DNA from: Terriglobia bacterium
GTDB lineage: Bacteria; Acidobacteriota; Terriglobia; UBA7540
Direction: 5' to 3'
DNA: 51,220 nt
Assembly (NCBI GenBank): GCA_030041095.1
Contig: JASHON010000093.1
Location: forward strand, 1-51,220
In this document: positions 36,735 to 46,300 of the stretch, piece after piece
Layout of the letters: every line of letters starts with the position of its first letter
Numbering within the stretch: position 1 is the first letter of the stretch
Notes under the pieces: model-generated
Database searches by the model: none
The model's input: the letters and a program-made list of their open reading frames with translations, nothing else
Told to the model about the DNA's origin: nothing
Position numbers and translations under genes: made by a program

Positions 36735-38180
36735 TTATAAAGCTCCAAAGATTTCAGGCGAACCTCCAAGCCGCCGCTCCGCGATCCTCAGAAGGCGCGC
36801 GGACGCTGGCGATGCCGCAACCCTCTGGGCCGGAGGGAAACCATAAGCCCATATGATTTCATTGCCGGACAGAAGAACTGGCCACGATCGGCGGCGCCAG
36901 ATGGGGATCTTGCGAGTCAGAAATAGCTCCTTGAGCTTGACGGGCGATCGAATTCCGGCAGGCTGAATGAAATCTCCTGGCGCCCAACTCCTCAGGCAGA
37001 GCGCACCACTCAGCTTGCCCATATCGATACAATTCGCCGTGCTTTTAGTATACTCCGAATTCATTTCTCCGTTATGAAGATTTTCGACAACTGTAAACAC
37101 GAGCTTTAAGCTCAACTGCGGAATAGAGATTTCAGCAGGCGGATCAATGTGATGAAGATAGCCTGCCGGCTCCGGCGCCCGATGTCGGCAAGCGAGGACT
37201 AACCATTCAAATTCCCTCCGTGCCTCCAACGTTCCCGGCAGGTTCATGGACTTTCCGCTCTGGCTGGATGCCGCAAAATGGCGGAGAGCTTCGACGTGCA
37301 CGTGGCTCAGCGCCGACGTGCCGTCGCCGGCGGAGGCCGCCATCTGGCGCAACACCCGCCGGGCCAGCGCCGAGGGAAATTCAATCAGCGGGCGAATGGG
37401 AATTCGCTCTTCGTCGTTTTCGCGAATACGCCACGGACGCGCCCGCTCCGCCGCAGCCTGGTCCAGGAAGGCCTCTTCGTCCCGCGCTCGAGTGGCAAGA
37501 TCCGTCAGCAGGGCCACGGCAGCAGGGTTGTATTCCTCAAGCAGCAGCGGGAGCAGTTGGTGGCGGATCCTGTTCCTTGCAAAACGGAGGTCGCGGTTTG
37601 ACGGATCTTCACGAAATTCAAGTCCGCAGCTCCCGATTTCCCTGAGGATTTCAGCGCGCGTCACGGAGAGAAACGGACGGAAGATCTTACCGTCAAGAAC
37701 TGGAAAGATTCCCCCCAATCCTCGCGTGCCCGTTCCACGAAGCAGACGGAGCAGCACCGTTTCCGCCTGGTCGTTGGCCGTGTGCGCCGTCACCACTTTA
37801 TCCAGCCGGCCGCGCCGAATCTGAGAGAAAAAGAACCGGTAGCGCAACTCGCGCCCAAGCGCTTCCACGTTGCGGTGTTTGGCGCGAGCGATGCGGGTTA
37901 CGTCGGCTTCCGCTCGAACGAACTCCACATCCAGCGCTTTGGCGCGCTCGGCGACAAACCGCGCGTCGGCGTTGGATTCTGCGCCGCGCAAGTGATGATT
38001 GAAATGAAGAACGGCCAGCGAGAGCCCGCCCTCCACCGAAAACTGCTTCATGAAGTGGAGCAGGAGCATGGAATCCGCGCCGCCGGAGACAGCCACTCCC
38101 ACACGGTCTCCGGCGCGGAAAGCGTGGCTGCGCCGAACTTCCTGGAGCCAGCGGTTATAAAGTTTTGATCCGCGTGGCAT
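36735..38180 (-). CDS. tilS: tRNA(Ile)-lysidine synthase
   Basis: 481 residues. The PP-loop SGGADSM at residues 32-38 binds ATP, followed by VLHFNHHLRGAESNADARFV, the TilS signature region, and TAHTANDQAETVLLRLLRGTGTRGL. The C-terminal part (ELFLTRKIPIWRRRSWPVLLSGNEIIWAYGF) is the TilS C-terminal domain. The enzyme converts C34 of the CAU anticodon of tRNA-Ile to lysidine and so sets AUA decoding; it is essential in most bacteria. AAGG precedes the ATG. Confidence 0.95.
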   Translation of the reverse strand: MPRGSKLYNRWLQEVRRSHAFRAGDRVGVAVSGGADSMLLLHFMKQFSVEGGLSLAVLHFNHHLRGAESNADARFVAERAKALDVEFVRAEADVTRIARAKHRNVEALGRELRYRFFFSQIRRGRLDKVVTAHTANDQAETVLLRLLRGTGTRGLGGIFPVLDGKIFRPFLSVTRAEILREIGSCGLEFREDPSNRDLRFARNRIRHQLLPLLLEEYNPAAVALLTDLATRARDEEAFLDQAAAERARPWRIRENDEERIPIRPLIEFPSALARRVLRQMAASAGDGTSALSHVHVEALRHFAASSQSGKSMNLPGTLEARREFEWLVLACRHRAPEPAGYLHHIDPPAEISIPQLSLKLVFTVVENLHNGEMNSEYTKSTANCIDMGKLSGALCLRSWAPGDFIQPAGIRSPVKLKELFLTRKIPIWRRRSWPVLLSGNEIIWAYGFPPAQRVAASPASARLLRIAERRLGGSPEIFGAL

Positions 38181-38220
38181 GGGTTACCTTAACAGAATGC
38201 TGAAAAACGCTTTCAACGAA

Positions 38221-38402
38221 TGTCATTCTGAGCGTCCACAGCTTTGGCTGCCAATCTGGGGCATGACACGCGGCGCTGGGGTGCGATTCCGGCTCGCTGA
38301 ATACAAAGGACTTAGCGCCGTGTGTCATACAGAGCGCAGCGAAGAATCCCAGCATTTGTTTTCAAAGAAATGCAGAGATGCTTCGCTTCGCTCAGCATGA
38401 CA
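38221..38402. repeat. Dispersed ~185-bp intergenic repeat, copy 2
   Basis: Same family and orientation as the copy at 29944-30134: begins TGTCATTCTGAGCG, contains GGCTGCCAATCTGGGGCATG and the inner inverted pair around GACACGCGGCGC and GCGCCGTGTGTC, and ends CGCTCAGCATGACA. It lies 40 bases upstream of tilS in the space shared with the divergent foldase gene. The remaining bases up to 38512 show nothing else. Confidence 0.85.
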
Positions 38403-38512
38403 AGCTGGCCTTTCTCCGCAGCCTGTTAATGCGCTGCCCCAGCCGCCGCGCCTCTTTAACCAAGGCGGAGTCCATCGGCGGGTGAGAGGCGTTAACTCTG
38501 GTTCGCCCCACA

Positions 38513-38541
38513 TTGCCACAACCAGCGACTGGCCCTATAAT
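38513..38541 (+). promoter_or_regulatory. Sigma70 promoter of the foldase-selenoprotein unit
   Basis: TTGCCA (38513-38518) and TATAAT (38536-38541) are separated by 17 bases: one mismatch at -35 and a perfect -10. Transcription would start near 38548, which excludes the longer reading frame beginning at 38513 and supports the ATG at 38579. Confidence 0.8.
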
Positions 38542-38578
38542 CGATAGAAGGAATCCCGAACATTTAACGGGGAAATTC

Positions 38579-40507
38579 ATGTATCGCTTATTTAGCGGAA
38601 GACGTCGCAAGCTGTACAAAACTTTAATGATTGTTTTCCTTGGGCTTGTCTCGCTCGGCATGGTGCTGACGCTCGCCCCACTGCCCGGCGGCACGTCCCA
38701 AATGCAGCCCGACACACTCGCAACCATCAACGGAGCACGCATTAGCATCCAGGATCTGGAAAAAACGGTCGAAGCTCAAACACAGAACAACCCTGACAAC
38801 GACCCCAAGACCATGGCCAGCCTGGCCGCGACGGCCTTTGACAACATGATTATGCACCAGGCGCTAATCGATGAGGCCGGGAAAATGGGGCTCACCGTAT
38901 CCAATCCCGAATTGGTCTCAGCGCTTCGCTCCATGCCTTTCCTTTACCAGAATGGCAAATTCGTGGGGATGCAAGAGTATCAGGAATTCGTCGAAGCGCA
39001 AGGGCTCACGGTGTCTGCCTTTGAAGCCGAGATGCGCGACACGCTCCTCCTGCAGAAGCTGCGGGATACCGTCACAGACGCCATTCAGGTGACTCCGGCG
39101 GAGGTGCATGCATATTTTGAACGGCAGAATGAAAAAGCACGGGTCAATTACGTGGTCTTCCAGCCCAGCGATTTTTACAATGCGGTCAAGATATCGCCCG
39201 CGGCGCTGAATGACTATTTCATCAGCCATCAATCCAGCTACTCCGTTTCCGAGCAGCGGCAGGTGGAATACGTCCTCGTTCCGCCGGATGCCGTTCAATC
39301 GCAGGTGAACGTGACGGCTGCAGACATCAACGAGTACTATAACCAGCACATTACGGATTTCAGCGTGCCGGATCGGGTCAAAGTAGCGCAAATCCTCTTC
39401 AAAACCACCGGAGACACTCAGGCGCAGGCTGCGCAAACATTGGCGACTGCGCAATCGGTGCTGAAAAAGATCCGCGCCGGAGCCAGTTTTGCGGACATGG
39501 CGAAGCAATATTCCCAGGACCCGACCAGCGCGCCGAAAGGTGGCGAGATCGGATGGATTCAGCGCGGGCAAACGGTGAAGGCATTTGAGGACGCCGCCTT
39601 TTCCTTGAAGCCGGGCCAGGTGAGTGGGCTCATCAAGACCATTTATGGCTATCACATCATTAACGTCGAAGACCGCCAATACGCCCACGTTCAGTCACTC
39701 AAAGAAGCCACCCCGGTCATCCAGGCACAGCTTCAGAAGACTCAGCTCGCAGCGGCGCAGCAAGCCTTGGCCGCCAAAGTGAGCCAGGAGCTCGAAGCCA
39801 ATCCGAAAAACTTCGATGGCATTGCCAAACAAAACAGCCTGACCAGCGGCGAGACACCGCTCTTTACTTACGGCCAGCCCGTCCCGGACCTCGGAAGCAA
39901 CCAGGCTTTCGAGAATCTGGCGTTTCAGCTTTCTGTCGGCACGATTGGCCAGCCGATTGAAGTGCCCAAGGGAACCGCCATCATCGAAGTCACGAAAATC
40001 ATTCCGGAGCATCTGCCCAAGCTGGCGGAAGTTGAGAGCCGGGTGGAAGAAGACTATCGGTCCCAACAGTCAAAAGTGCTGATGGGCGCAAAGGCTGCGC
40101 AATTCGCGCTGCAATGCAAGAGTGGCGATTTCAGCCAACTGGCTAAAAAGGACGGCTACACGGTCCAGCAAAGCAAGGATTTTACGACGCAGGACGAATT
40201 GGACAATCTTATTCCGGGCTCGTCGCTTTCTTCCGCATTCACACTTCACCCGGGCCAGACGAGCCATGCCATCGGGGTGGGATCCACCTATGTGGTGTTC
40301 CAGGTGGTTGCGCAAACACCGGCGAATGAATCAGACTTTGCCTCGCAAGAGGCCACACTCTCCGATCAGCTTCTCGAGCAGAAGCGAGACCTGGCGTTCG
40401 AGATTTACCAGAGCAATCTGAGAGATCACCTGATGAGCACGGGAAAGCTCAAGATCAACGAATCCGCCCTGAAGACGTTTCTCTCAGGCTATCAACAGAC
40501 TTCCTGA
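38579..40507 (+). CDS. PpiD/SurA-like periplasmic peptidyl-prolyl isomerase
   Basis: 642 residues from ATG 38579, preceded by GGGGAAA. A basic start and one membrane span (TLMIVFLGLVSLGMVLTLAPL) anchor it in the inner membrane. The N-terminal SurA-like chaperone region (LATINGARISIQDLEKTV...) follows, then a parvulin domain at about 265-360: VKVAQILFKT, ASFADMAKQYSQDPTSAPKGGEIGWIQRGQ, FSLKPGQVSGLIKTIYGYHIINVED. A second parvulin-like region near the C-terminus is degenerate. This is the PpiD layout: a foldase helping exported proteins near the translocon. The next gene, an AhpD-like selenoprotein candidate, starts 5 bases after its stop. Confidence 0.9.
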   Translation: MYRLFSGRRRKLYKTLMIVFLGLVSLGMVLTLAPLPGGTSQMQPDTLATINGARISIQDLEKTVEAQTQNNPDNDPKTMASLAATAFDNMIMHQALIDEAGKMGLTVSNPELVSALRSMPFLYQNGKFVGMQEYQEFVEAQGLTVSAFEAEMRDTLLLQKLRDTVTDAIQVTPAEVHAYFERQNEKARVNYVVFQPSDFYNAVKISPAALNDYFISHQSSYSVSEQRQVEYVLVPPDAVQSQVNVTAADINEYYNQHITDFSVPDRVKVAQILFKTTGDTQAQAAQTLATAQSVLKKIRAGASFADMAKQYSQDPTSAPKGGEIGWIQRGQTVKAFEDAAFSLKPGQVSGLIKTIYGYHIINVEDRQYAHVQSLKEATPVIQAQLQKTQLAAAQQALAAKVSQELEANPKNFDGIAKQNSLTSGETPLFTYGQPVPDLGSNQAFENLAFQLSVGTIGQPIEVPKGTAIIEVTKIIPEHLPKLAEVESRVEEDYRSQQSKVLMGAKAAQFALQCKSGDFSQLAKKDGYTVQQSKDFTTQDELDNLIPGSSLSSAFTLHPGQTSHAIGVGSTYVVFQVVAQTPANESDFASQEATLSDQLLEQKRDLAFEIYQSNLRDHLMSTGKLKINESALKTFLSGYQQTS

Positions 40508-40512
40508 ACGCG

Positions 40513-41037
40513 ATGCCTCGCTTATCCAAGATCGCTCCGAACGACGAAAGCCCCGAAACTCGTGAGACATTCTCTCATTTCCTCAAGGAGCGCGGAAACG
40601 TGCCCAATATGTTCCGCACTCTCGCGCATCGCCCTGAAATCATGAAGACGCTGGCGGACCATTTTCGTACGGTCACCAATTCGGGAACGGTTCCGAAGAA
40701 GCTGAAGGAAATGATCGCCGTGCGCGTTTCTTACATCAACGCATGCGACTACTGACTGAGCTCGCACACCGCCTTGGCAAGGCGGCTGGGAGTGACGGAA
40801 GAACAATGTGCGGCGCTCGAGCGGGGCGATTATACAGGGTTTGACGCTGGAGAACGCCTGGCTTTGCAGTTTGCCGAAAAACTCACCCTTGATTCCAACC
40901 ACATCGGCGACAGCCTGTTCCGCGAATTGCGCGAACATTTCGATGAAGGCCAGCTTGTGGAAATTGCCTGCATGGCCGGCCTGTTCAACTATTTCAACCG
41001 CTTTAATAACGCTCTCCAGATGGAACCCACGCGGTAG
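40513..41037 (+). CDS. AhpD-like (CMD family) protein, probable selenoprotein with CxxU motif
   Basis: The frame from ATG 40513 meets TGA at 40753-40755 (codon 81) and, if read through, continues without further stops to 41037, giving 174 residues. The sequence around the TGA is C78-D-Y-[TGA]-L-S-S-H85, which is exactly the AhpD active-site motif CxxCxxxH with the second Cys replaced by the stop codon. Both sides belong to one domain: MIAVRVSYINACDY before, and HTALARRLGVTEEQ and the helix LALQFAEKLT after. A hairpin that fits a bacterial SECIS follows. I read codon 81 as selenocysteine. Proteins of this type are thiol peroxidases or oxidoreductases. The gene is 5 bases downstream of the foldase and probably translationally coupled. 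Sequencing error or a nonsense mutation TGC to TGA is the alternative. Confidence 0.8.
40761..40792 (+). promoter_or_regulatory. SECIS-like hairpin downstream of the TGA codon
   Basis: CCGCCTT (40769-40775) and AAGGCGG (40779-40785) pair perfectly around the 3-base loop GGC; if the last pair opens the loop is TGGCA. The GG of the loop begins 20 bases after the TGA. Bacterial SECIS elements usually have 16-37 bases between UGA and apical loop and a G within its first two loop bases, so this fits. A weak lower stem can form between CTC (40761-40763) and GAG (40790-40792). It lies within the coding sequence, as expected in bacteria. Confidence 0.7.
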
Positions 41038-41042
41038 ACGGT

Positions 41043-43340
41043 TTACCCACCCTTGGTTGGGGTTGTCACTCGAGAAACAGCCGGCATGATGGCGATGGGG
41101 ATCCGGGAGAAGGCCACCTGGTCCTGCGCCGGATCGAGCACGTTGACCTGCATCACGTAACGTCCGGGAGGAAATTTCTGGAGCGGGATGCGAGTGAAAT
41201 AAATGGCGTTGGCGCTTCCGGATTTTTCAATGCTGGCGGAGTAAGGGCCAGCCTCGGAGATCTGGACGCCATTGCGGAAAAAGAGCAAGGCAAAGGTGGG
41301 AGAATTCCCGGAAGCAGCGCCGTTTCCGGGGCCTGGCTTCTTATTTTCAACCTGGGCGATTTTGGCGCCATAAGACTTGAGGTAAACGTAGAGATTCTGA
41401 TTGGTGCGAAACACTCGCGTGACGCTGGGAAGTATGCTGCGGGCGCCCACGGCCAGTTCTTTGGCCGCTTCCTCACCTCTCTGCCGCCTGTTTCCGTTCG
41501 TGCTCCCGTTTTGTCCCAGCTCGTTTGAAACCACCACCGAGCTCAGCTCAAGCTTGCCGTTTTCTGCGGCCGGGAGCACGACCGGCTCCTCGAATGTGCC
41601 GATCTTACCCGTCTGATCTTCCCGAGCCACAACTTTCAGCTTGTATTCGCCCGGAGGCAGCATCAATCCGCCTTCATAAAGCACATTACTCTTCAGCAGC
41701 CCCTGATAAGTCTTTTCGTCGAGCTTCACGGGCAGCGTGTCATCCAGCGCCGCGACCACGTGGCCCTTCGAATCCGTTGCGCGCCAGGCAAAGTCGAATT
41801 CGGTCCGGTGAATATCGGACTTGGCCCGGAACGGGATTTCAGCGCCAGGAATCTTGGCCGCTACAACCACGTAGTAGTCGTGGTCCGGCTGAAGAAAGTA
41901 CGCGGTTTGGATGGCAAGCGGAAGCTCGAGAAACGGCTGCGGCGAGTTCATCGCATCGACGAGCTGCTGTTCTTTGTCTGCCTTGCTGAATTGGCCGAAA
42001 TTCCTGGGAGCGTAGTAACCCGGGCGCGCTTCCAGTCGCAAGCCTCGCTGATTCAGCGTCACCTTGATCCGGCGCCATTTGCCATTCGAGCGCGTGTCTG
42101 TGGGTGAGTAGCCGAGCAGGTAATAGGCGGAATTCTCCTTTTGCACGGTAGTGAAAGCGGGAGCGAAATTGTTAAGGTCGGTAAACATGCGCCCGCCCGT
42201 ATCCGCGGCGAGCGCGAAGAGCGTATCGCGGCTCGAATGGAGGCTGGAAGTCTGGGAGCTGACGGCGTCCGCCGAGTAAATGGCCGTGCCAGAGGGGCTG
42301 GCGCTCGACGCATCGCCGCCGGGCGGCATCGCCACCAGGCCCCGCGCATCCAGCGTATAAAAGGAAACGTCTGCACGGTCAGCAGAATCGATTGTTTCCT
42401 CTAACTGCAGCTCGTTATCGACTCCGGTTTGCTCGATGCCGCTCGAAAAAGCAATGACGGATTTGCGGCCGGGCACGTTTTGGAGCATTTCGGCAAGCGA
42501 CTGCATCGCAGCGAGCTTTTCATCCGTATTGAAGATGTTGAATTCCGTTTCATCCGGCGTGAATGAATCGCCCGTGTCCTGGGTGACCACGGTATTGCCA
42601 AACGAGTCGGTGCCGCCCGCATTCCCCACCGTGCCGCTCGATGCCAGCGTTGACGATGGACCCACGAGAATGCTCTTGACCGCCTTGCTGAGCGCGTCCT
42701 TATCGTTCGTGAAATCCTGAACCACGCTCAGATCGCTCGAGTAGGTGACGACGGCCACCAGGTCCGCAGGCGTCATCTGATGCTCGATGAAATTCTGCGC
42801 GGATTTTAACGATCGCATCAGGTCGTCAATCTGCAGGGACGAGAGATCGAAGAAAAGCACGGTCAGGCGATGGTTCTGTACCATTTGCTTCAGCGTGGAT
42901 TGAGGCGTGGTGCGAGGCAGTTTGGCGAGATTGATGATCGGAACCTTGCCGTTCCTCTCGGCCGCCTGCAGCAGCTCCTGGACGTTTTCCAGATTGAATG
43001 AATTGATTTTCTGGAGCGTGCCGTCCTCGTAAACCTGAAAGTCGCTCTGCTTGAGGTCCGTGACCGGATTTCCCTTCTTATCGTAAACGCGAACGTCAAC
43101 GAGCACTTCGTTCCGCTGCACTTTGATGGTGAAACTGGACTGCCTGGCAAGATTCTGATAACCGGTTTGAGGAGTCTGCGTGGCATGGCGGGAAGATGAC
43201 CCTGCGCCCGTCTGCGCCGCTGCAGGTGACACTGAGCCAGGCAAGCTGGCAAGGGCCAGCGCGACCGCGCACCAGAGCTCCACCACGCGGACGCGCGACG
43301 TGCTTTCAAGACGATGATGTTGAGTTAGCTGCTTCGCCAT
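41043..43340 (-). CDS. VWFA-related protein (acidobacterial TIGR03436 type)
   Basis: 765 residues with a signal peptide (VVELWCAVALALASLPGSVSPAAAQ). The start of the mature protein carries the marker VQRNEVLVDVRVYDKKGNPVTDLKQSDFQVYEDG, found in the VWFA-related proteins widespread in Acidobacteriota. A von Willebrand A-like domain follows (TVLFFDLSSLQIDD...), with a degenerate MIDAS: FFDLSS in place of DxSxS. Then ARPGYYAPR and two beta-rich modules complete it. The function is unknown; extracellular or surface binding is likely. It follows the receptor gene by 45 bases and is probably co-transcribed. Its stop is 5 bases from that of the convergent selenoprotein gene. Confidence 0.88.
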   Translation of the reverse strand: MAKQLTQHHRLESTSRVRVVELWCAVALALASLPGSVSPAAAQTGAGSSSRHATQTPQTGYQNLARQSSFTIKVQRNEVLVDVRVYDKKGNPVTDLKQSDFQVYEDGTLQKINSFNLENVQELLQAAERNGKVPIINLAKLPRTTPQSTLKQMVQNHRLTVLFFDLSSLQIDDLMRSLKSAQNFIEHQMTPADLVAVVTYSSDLSVVQDFTNDKDALSKAVKSILVGPSSTLASSGTVGNAGGTDSFGNTVVTQDTGDSFTPDETEFNIFNTDEKLAAMQSLAEMLQNVPGRKSVIAFSSGIEQTGVDNELQLEETIDSADRADVSFYTLDARGLVAMPPGGDASSASPSGTAIYSADAVSSQTSSLHSSRDTLFALAADTGGRMFTDLNNFAPAFTTVQKENSAYYLLGYSPTDTRSNGKWRRIKVTLNQRGLRLEARPGYYAPRNFGQFSKADKEQQLVDAMNSPQPFLELPLAIQTAYFLQPDHDYYVVVAAKIPGAEIPFRAKSDIHRTEFDFAWRATDSKGHVVAALDDTLPVKLDEKTYQGLLKSNVLYEGGLMLPPGEYKLKVVAREDQTGKIGTFEEPVVLPAAENGKLELSSVVVSNELGQNGSTNGNRRQRGEEAAKELAVGARSILPSVTRVFRTNQNLYVYLKSYGAKIAQVENKKPGPGNGAASGNSPTFALLFFRNGVQISEAGPYSASIEKSGSANAIYFTRIPLQKFPPGRYVMQVNVLDPAQDQVAFSRIPIAIMPAVSRVTTPTKGG

Positions 43341-43385
43341 ACTGGAGTCCTCGCCTGCTTTTCATCACTGGCTCGCATCGAGTCG

Positions 43386-46300
43386 TTAAAACCTCAGCCG
43401 CACCGAGAGCGTAACGCTGCGCATCGAACCCACGCCAAGCACCCGTCCAAACGTCTCGGAATTGACCACCGTAGAGAGGTCGTTGAAGTTCACAATGTTG
43501 AACGTGTTCGTCGTGGCAAGCCGGAAATCGGCGCTCAGGCCGCGCTCGCGCGAGAAAATAATGTTGCGATCGATCGCAAGATTGAAATTCAGCGACGGCG
43601 GACCGGGAATCGTATCCCTTCCGGCGTTGCCGTAAACGCCATCCGGCGGCAGCGCAAACGCCGCCGTATTGAAATACCTGAGCGTCGTCCGGTCGAATCC
43701 CGCAGGAAGCGGCTCGCCCACCGCATCCGGACGAAGATTGTTGAAGGGCGCCGAGCCTGAAACGTTGTTGCTGAGGTTGCCTTCGAGCATGGCGGTCACC
43801 GGCGTTCCTGAGCTGTAAGCCGTGTTATCGCTCAACGCCCAGTTGCCGAAGATTCGCGCCAGCTTTCCGCCCTGGCTCAGGAAATGCTGCTGATCTCCGA
43901 AAGGAAGCGGGTAGCGCGTGAAGAAGCGCAAGCTCTGCGTGGGATTGAACGATGACAAGGCCCACTCGGCAAATACATTGTTCGGATTTTGAACCACCGA
44001 ATTTCCGCTGCCGCCCACGCTGGCCGCATCGTCTTCCGCTTTCGAATACGTGTAATCGACGAAGAACATGAAACCATGGCGTTGAAAATGGCGCAGGCCG
44101 ATCCGCAAACCGTTATAAAGCGACTCGCCGCCGTAGGTATCGTATTCGAACGGCTGCACCTCGGAACTCAGCGTCGTGCCCTCCGGACCCGTAAGAGGAG
44201 CGAGCAGCAAATTCAGGAAACTGCCCCGCGTGCCAATATAGGTGGTGGAAAGCACGAAGCTACGGCCCAGGTTTTGCTCGAGCGCCAGGTCCCAGGTTTG
44301 CGCGTACGGCGTCTTGAAGTTTGGATCGACGGCGTATGTATTGTGCAGCACGTTCGGGCCGGAAACCGGAAAGCCATCCTGGAGCGTGAGCGCTTGCGAT
44401 GGGCTGGTCACCAGCGTGTTGGCAATGGAAAACGGCGGCTCGTTGATCATGTTGTCCACGATCTGGCGATAGATGGACTCATCGTAAAATATGCCGTAGC
44501 CCGCGCGGACCACGAGGCTGTGAGAAATCCAGGGCCGATAAGCGAGGCCGAAGCGAGGCGCAACATTATCCGCGTGGCCGCGCACGAGCGAGGGCGGCAG
44601 GCCGTCCGGATTTTGCCCCGTCACCACGCTGACCGACGAGTAGCCCGGAGCCACCGAGAGGTCCGACAGATGGCCGTACTTCTCCGTGAACGGCGCGTCG
44701 TATTCCCAGCGCCCGCCCAAGTCCAGCGTCAGATGGTTCAGAATCCGCCAGTCGTCGTTGGCAAAAAGGTCGTAGGTAGAAGCCCGCAAGTAATTCGCGC
44801 TCACTCCGTACCGGTCTGATGTGGTTTGCGGAAGACCGAGCAGAAAGTCAGCAAAATCGTATCCGGTGCCCGCCACCGGTGTTCCCTCCGCCGTAAAGTT
44901 ACTGGTGGCGTAACCGGTGAAGTCGAACGTTCCTTCGGCATTCTCATCGGTGAGCGAATTCAGTTGCAGCCGCGCGAAATCGCCGCCGAGATGGAAGAAA
45001 TGCTTCCCGCGGTTGACGATGACGTAATCCGAGAGATGAACCGTCTGACCGCGCGTGAGCGAAGGAGTGGCGTCAGCGAGGCCGGTGAAATTCGTAAAGT
45101 CGATGCTCGGCAAGCCCCAATCCATCGGCGCGGTGGAAACACCCGTAATCCCAAGCTCGCCTGCAATATCCTGGCTGAAGGCGAACGGATTCACCAGGTA
45201 AGTGCGGCTCCGGTTGAAATTCGCGGAGAGCATGTTCACCGTCTTTGGGCTGAACGTATGCGTTTCTACCGCGTTCACATTTTGATTGCGGCTGGTGCTC
45301 GTTTGCGTGATTCCCGGGAAGCCGGCGTTGCCGGCGCTTTGCGATCCTCCGCCGCCCATCATGCCCCCCCCGGGTCCAGAGCCTCCTGACGAGCATGCGC
45401 CGGTGATGCACTCGGTGCTCGACGAATTGTAGAAATAAAAGACGGCCAGGTTGTCCTTGGCGGAAATCTCGCGCCCCACCCGCCCCATCACCATTTCGCT
45501 GCGCGTTGGAAATTGTCCCTGAAGCTGAAGGTTTTGCGACTCGCCGGCCAAATTGGGCAACGGAATATAAGAGAGCAGCGCCTTTGAGGCCGGAGTGATC
45601 ATGTTGGAGGGAATTTGATTCCCGGGAAACGGCGTTCTGGGACCCAGCGCGCCGGCCGCGGGCTCATAAATGGCCGGAACGGCGCCGGAGGAAAGCGTCG
45701 TGTCCGCGAAATCGCCATTGCGCTCCGCCAGAGTAGGCACGGAATCGAAAATACTGTAAGGGCTGCGGGCAAAGGTGGTGTTGTAATGCACAAAGAAGCT
45801 GGTTTTGGCTCCGCCGTTATAAATCTTCGGAATGGTCAGCGGTCCGCCCAAAGTTATTCCCAACTGCTGGTTGTAATAAGGAATTTGCGGGAGGGACTGC
45901 GCATTCAGCGGATAGGGGCGAGCGTCAAAAGCGGAATTCGAATAGTTCTCAAACATGGCGCCATGAATTTGGTTGACGCGCGGGCGATGCATGCCACCGA
46001 AGAAGAACATCATGCCCTGGTATCGCTCGCTTGAGCCGAAGCCTGGAGCGCCGGGCGCCGGCCCGCCCCCACCACCCATAAACCGTCTCGTGAAGAAGAA
46101 TCCGGGACGGCCCCGCTGCAGTGGCGCGGTTGCATTCACCGTATTGCCCGTGAGCACAAACGAATTAGACGCGCTCGCCGATGCCTCAAGCCCTGACGTT
46201 CCGCCCGTTTGCCCAGCTCCATTCGCCGTGCCGTTCGTGCCTTCTTCCCCTTCCCCTTCCGTCGAAAAGCGAAGCCCGGATGTGCCCGTGGCGCCGGTTT

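Noticed and set aside
40774-41037. Separate short gene starting at TTG 40774
   Set aside because: It is the second half of the AhpD-like domain; the first half ends at the TGA codon, and together they form one complete protein.
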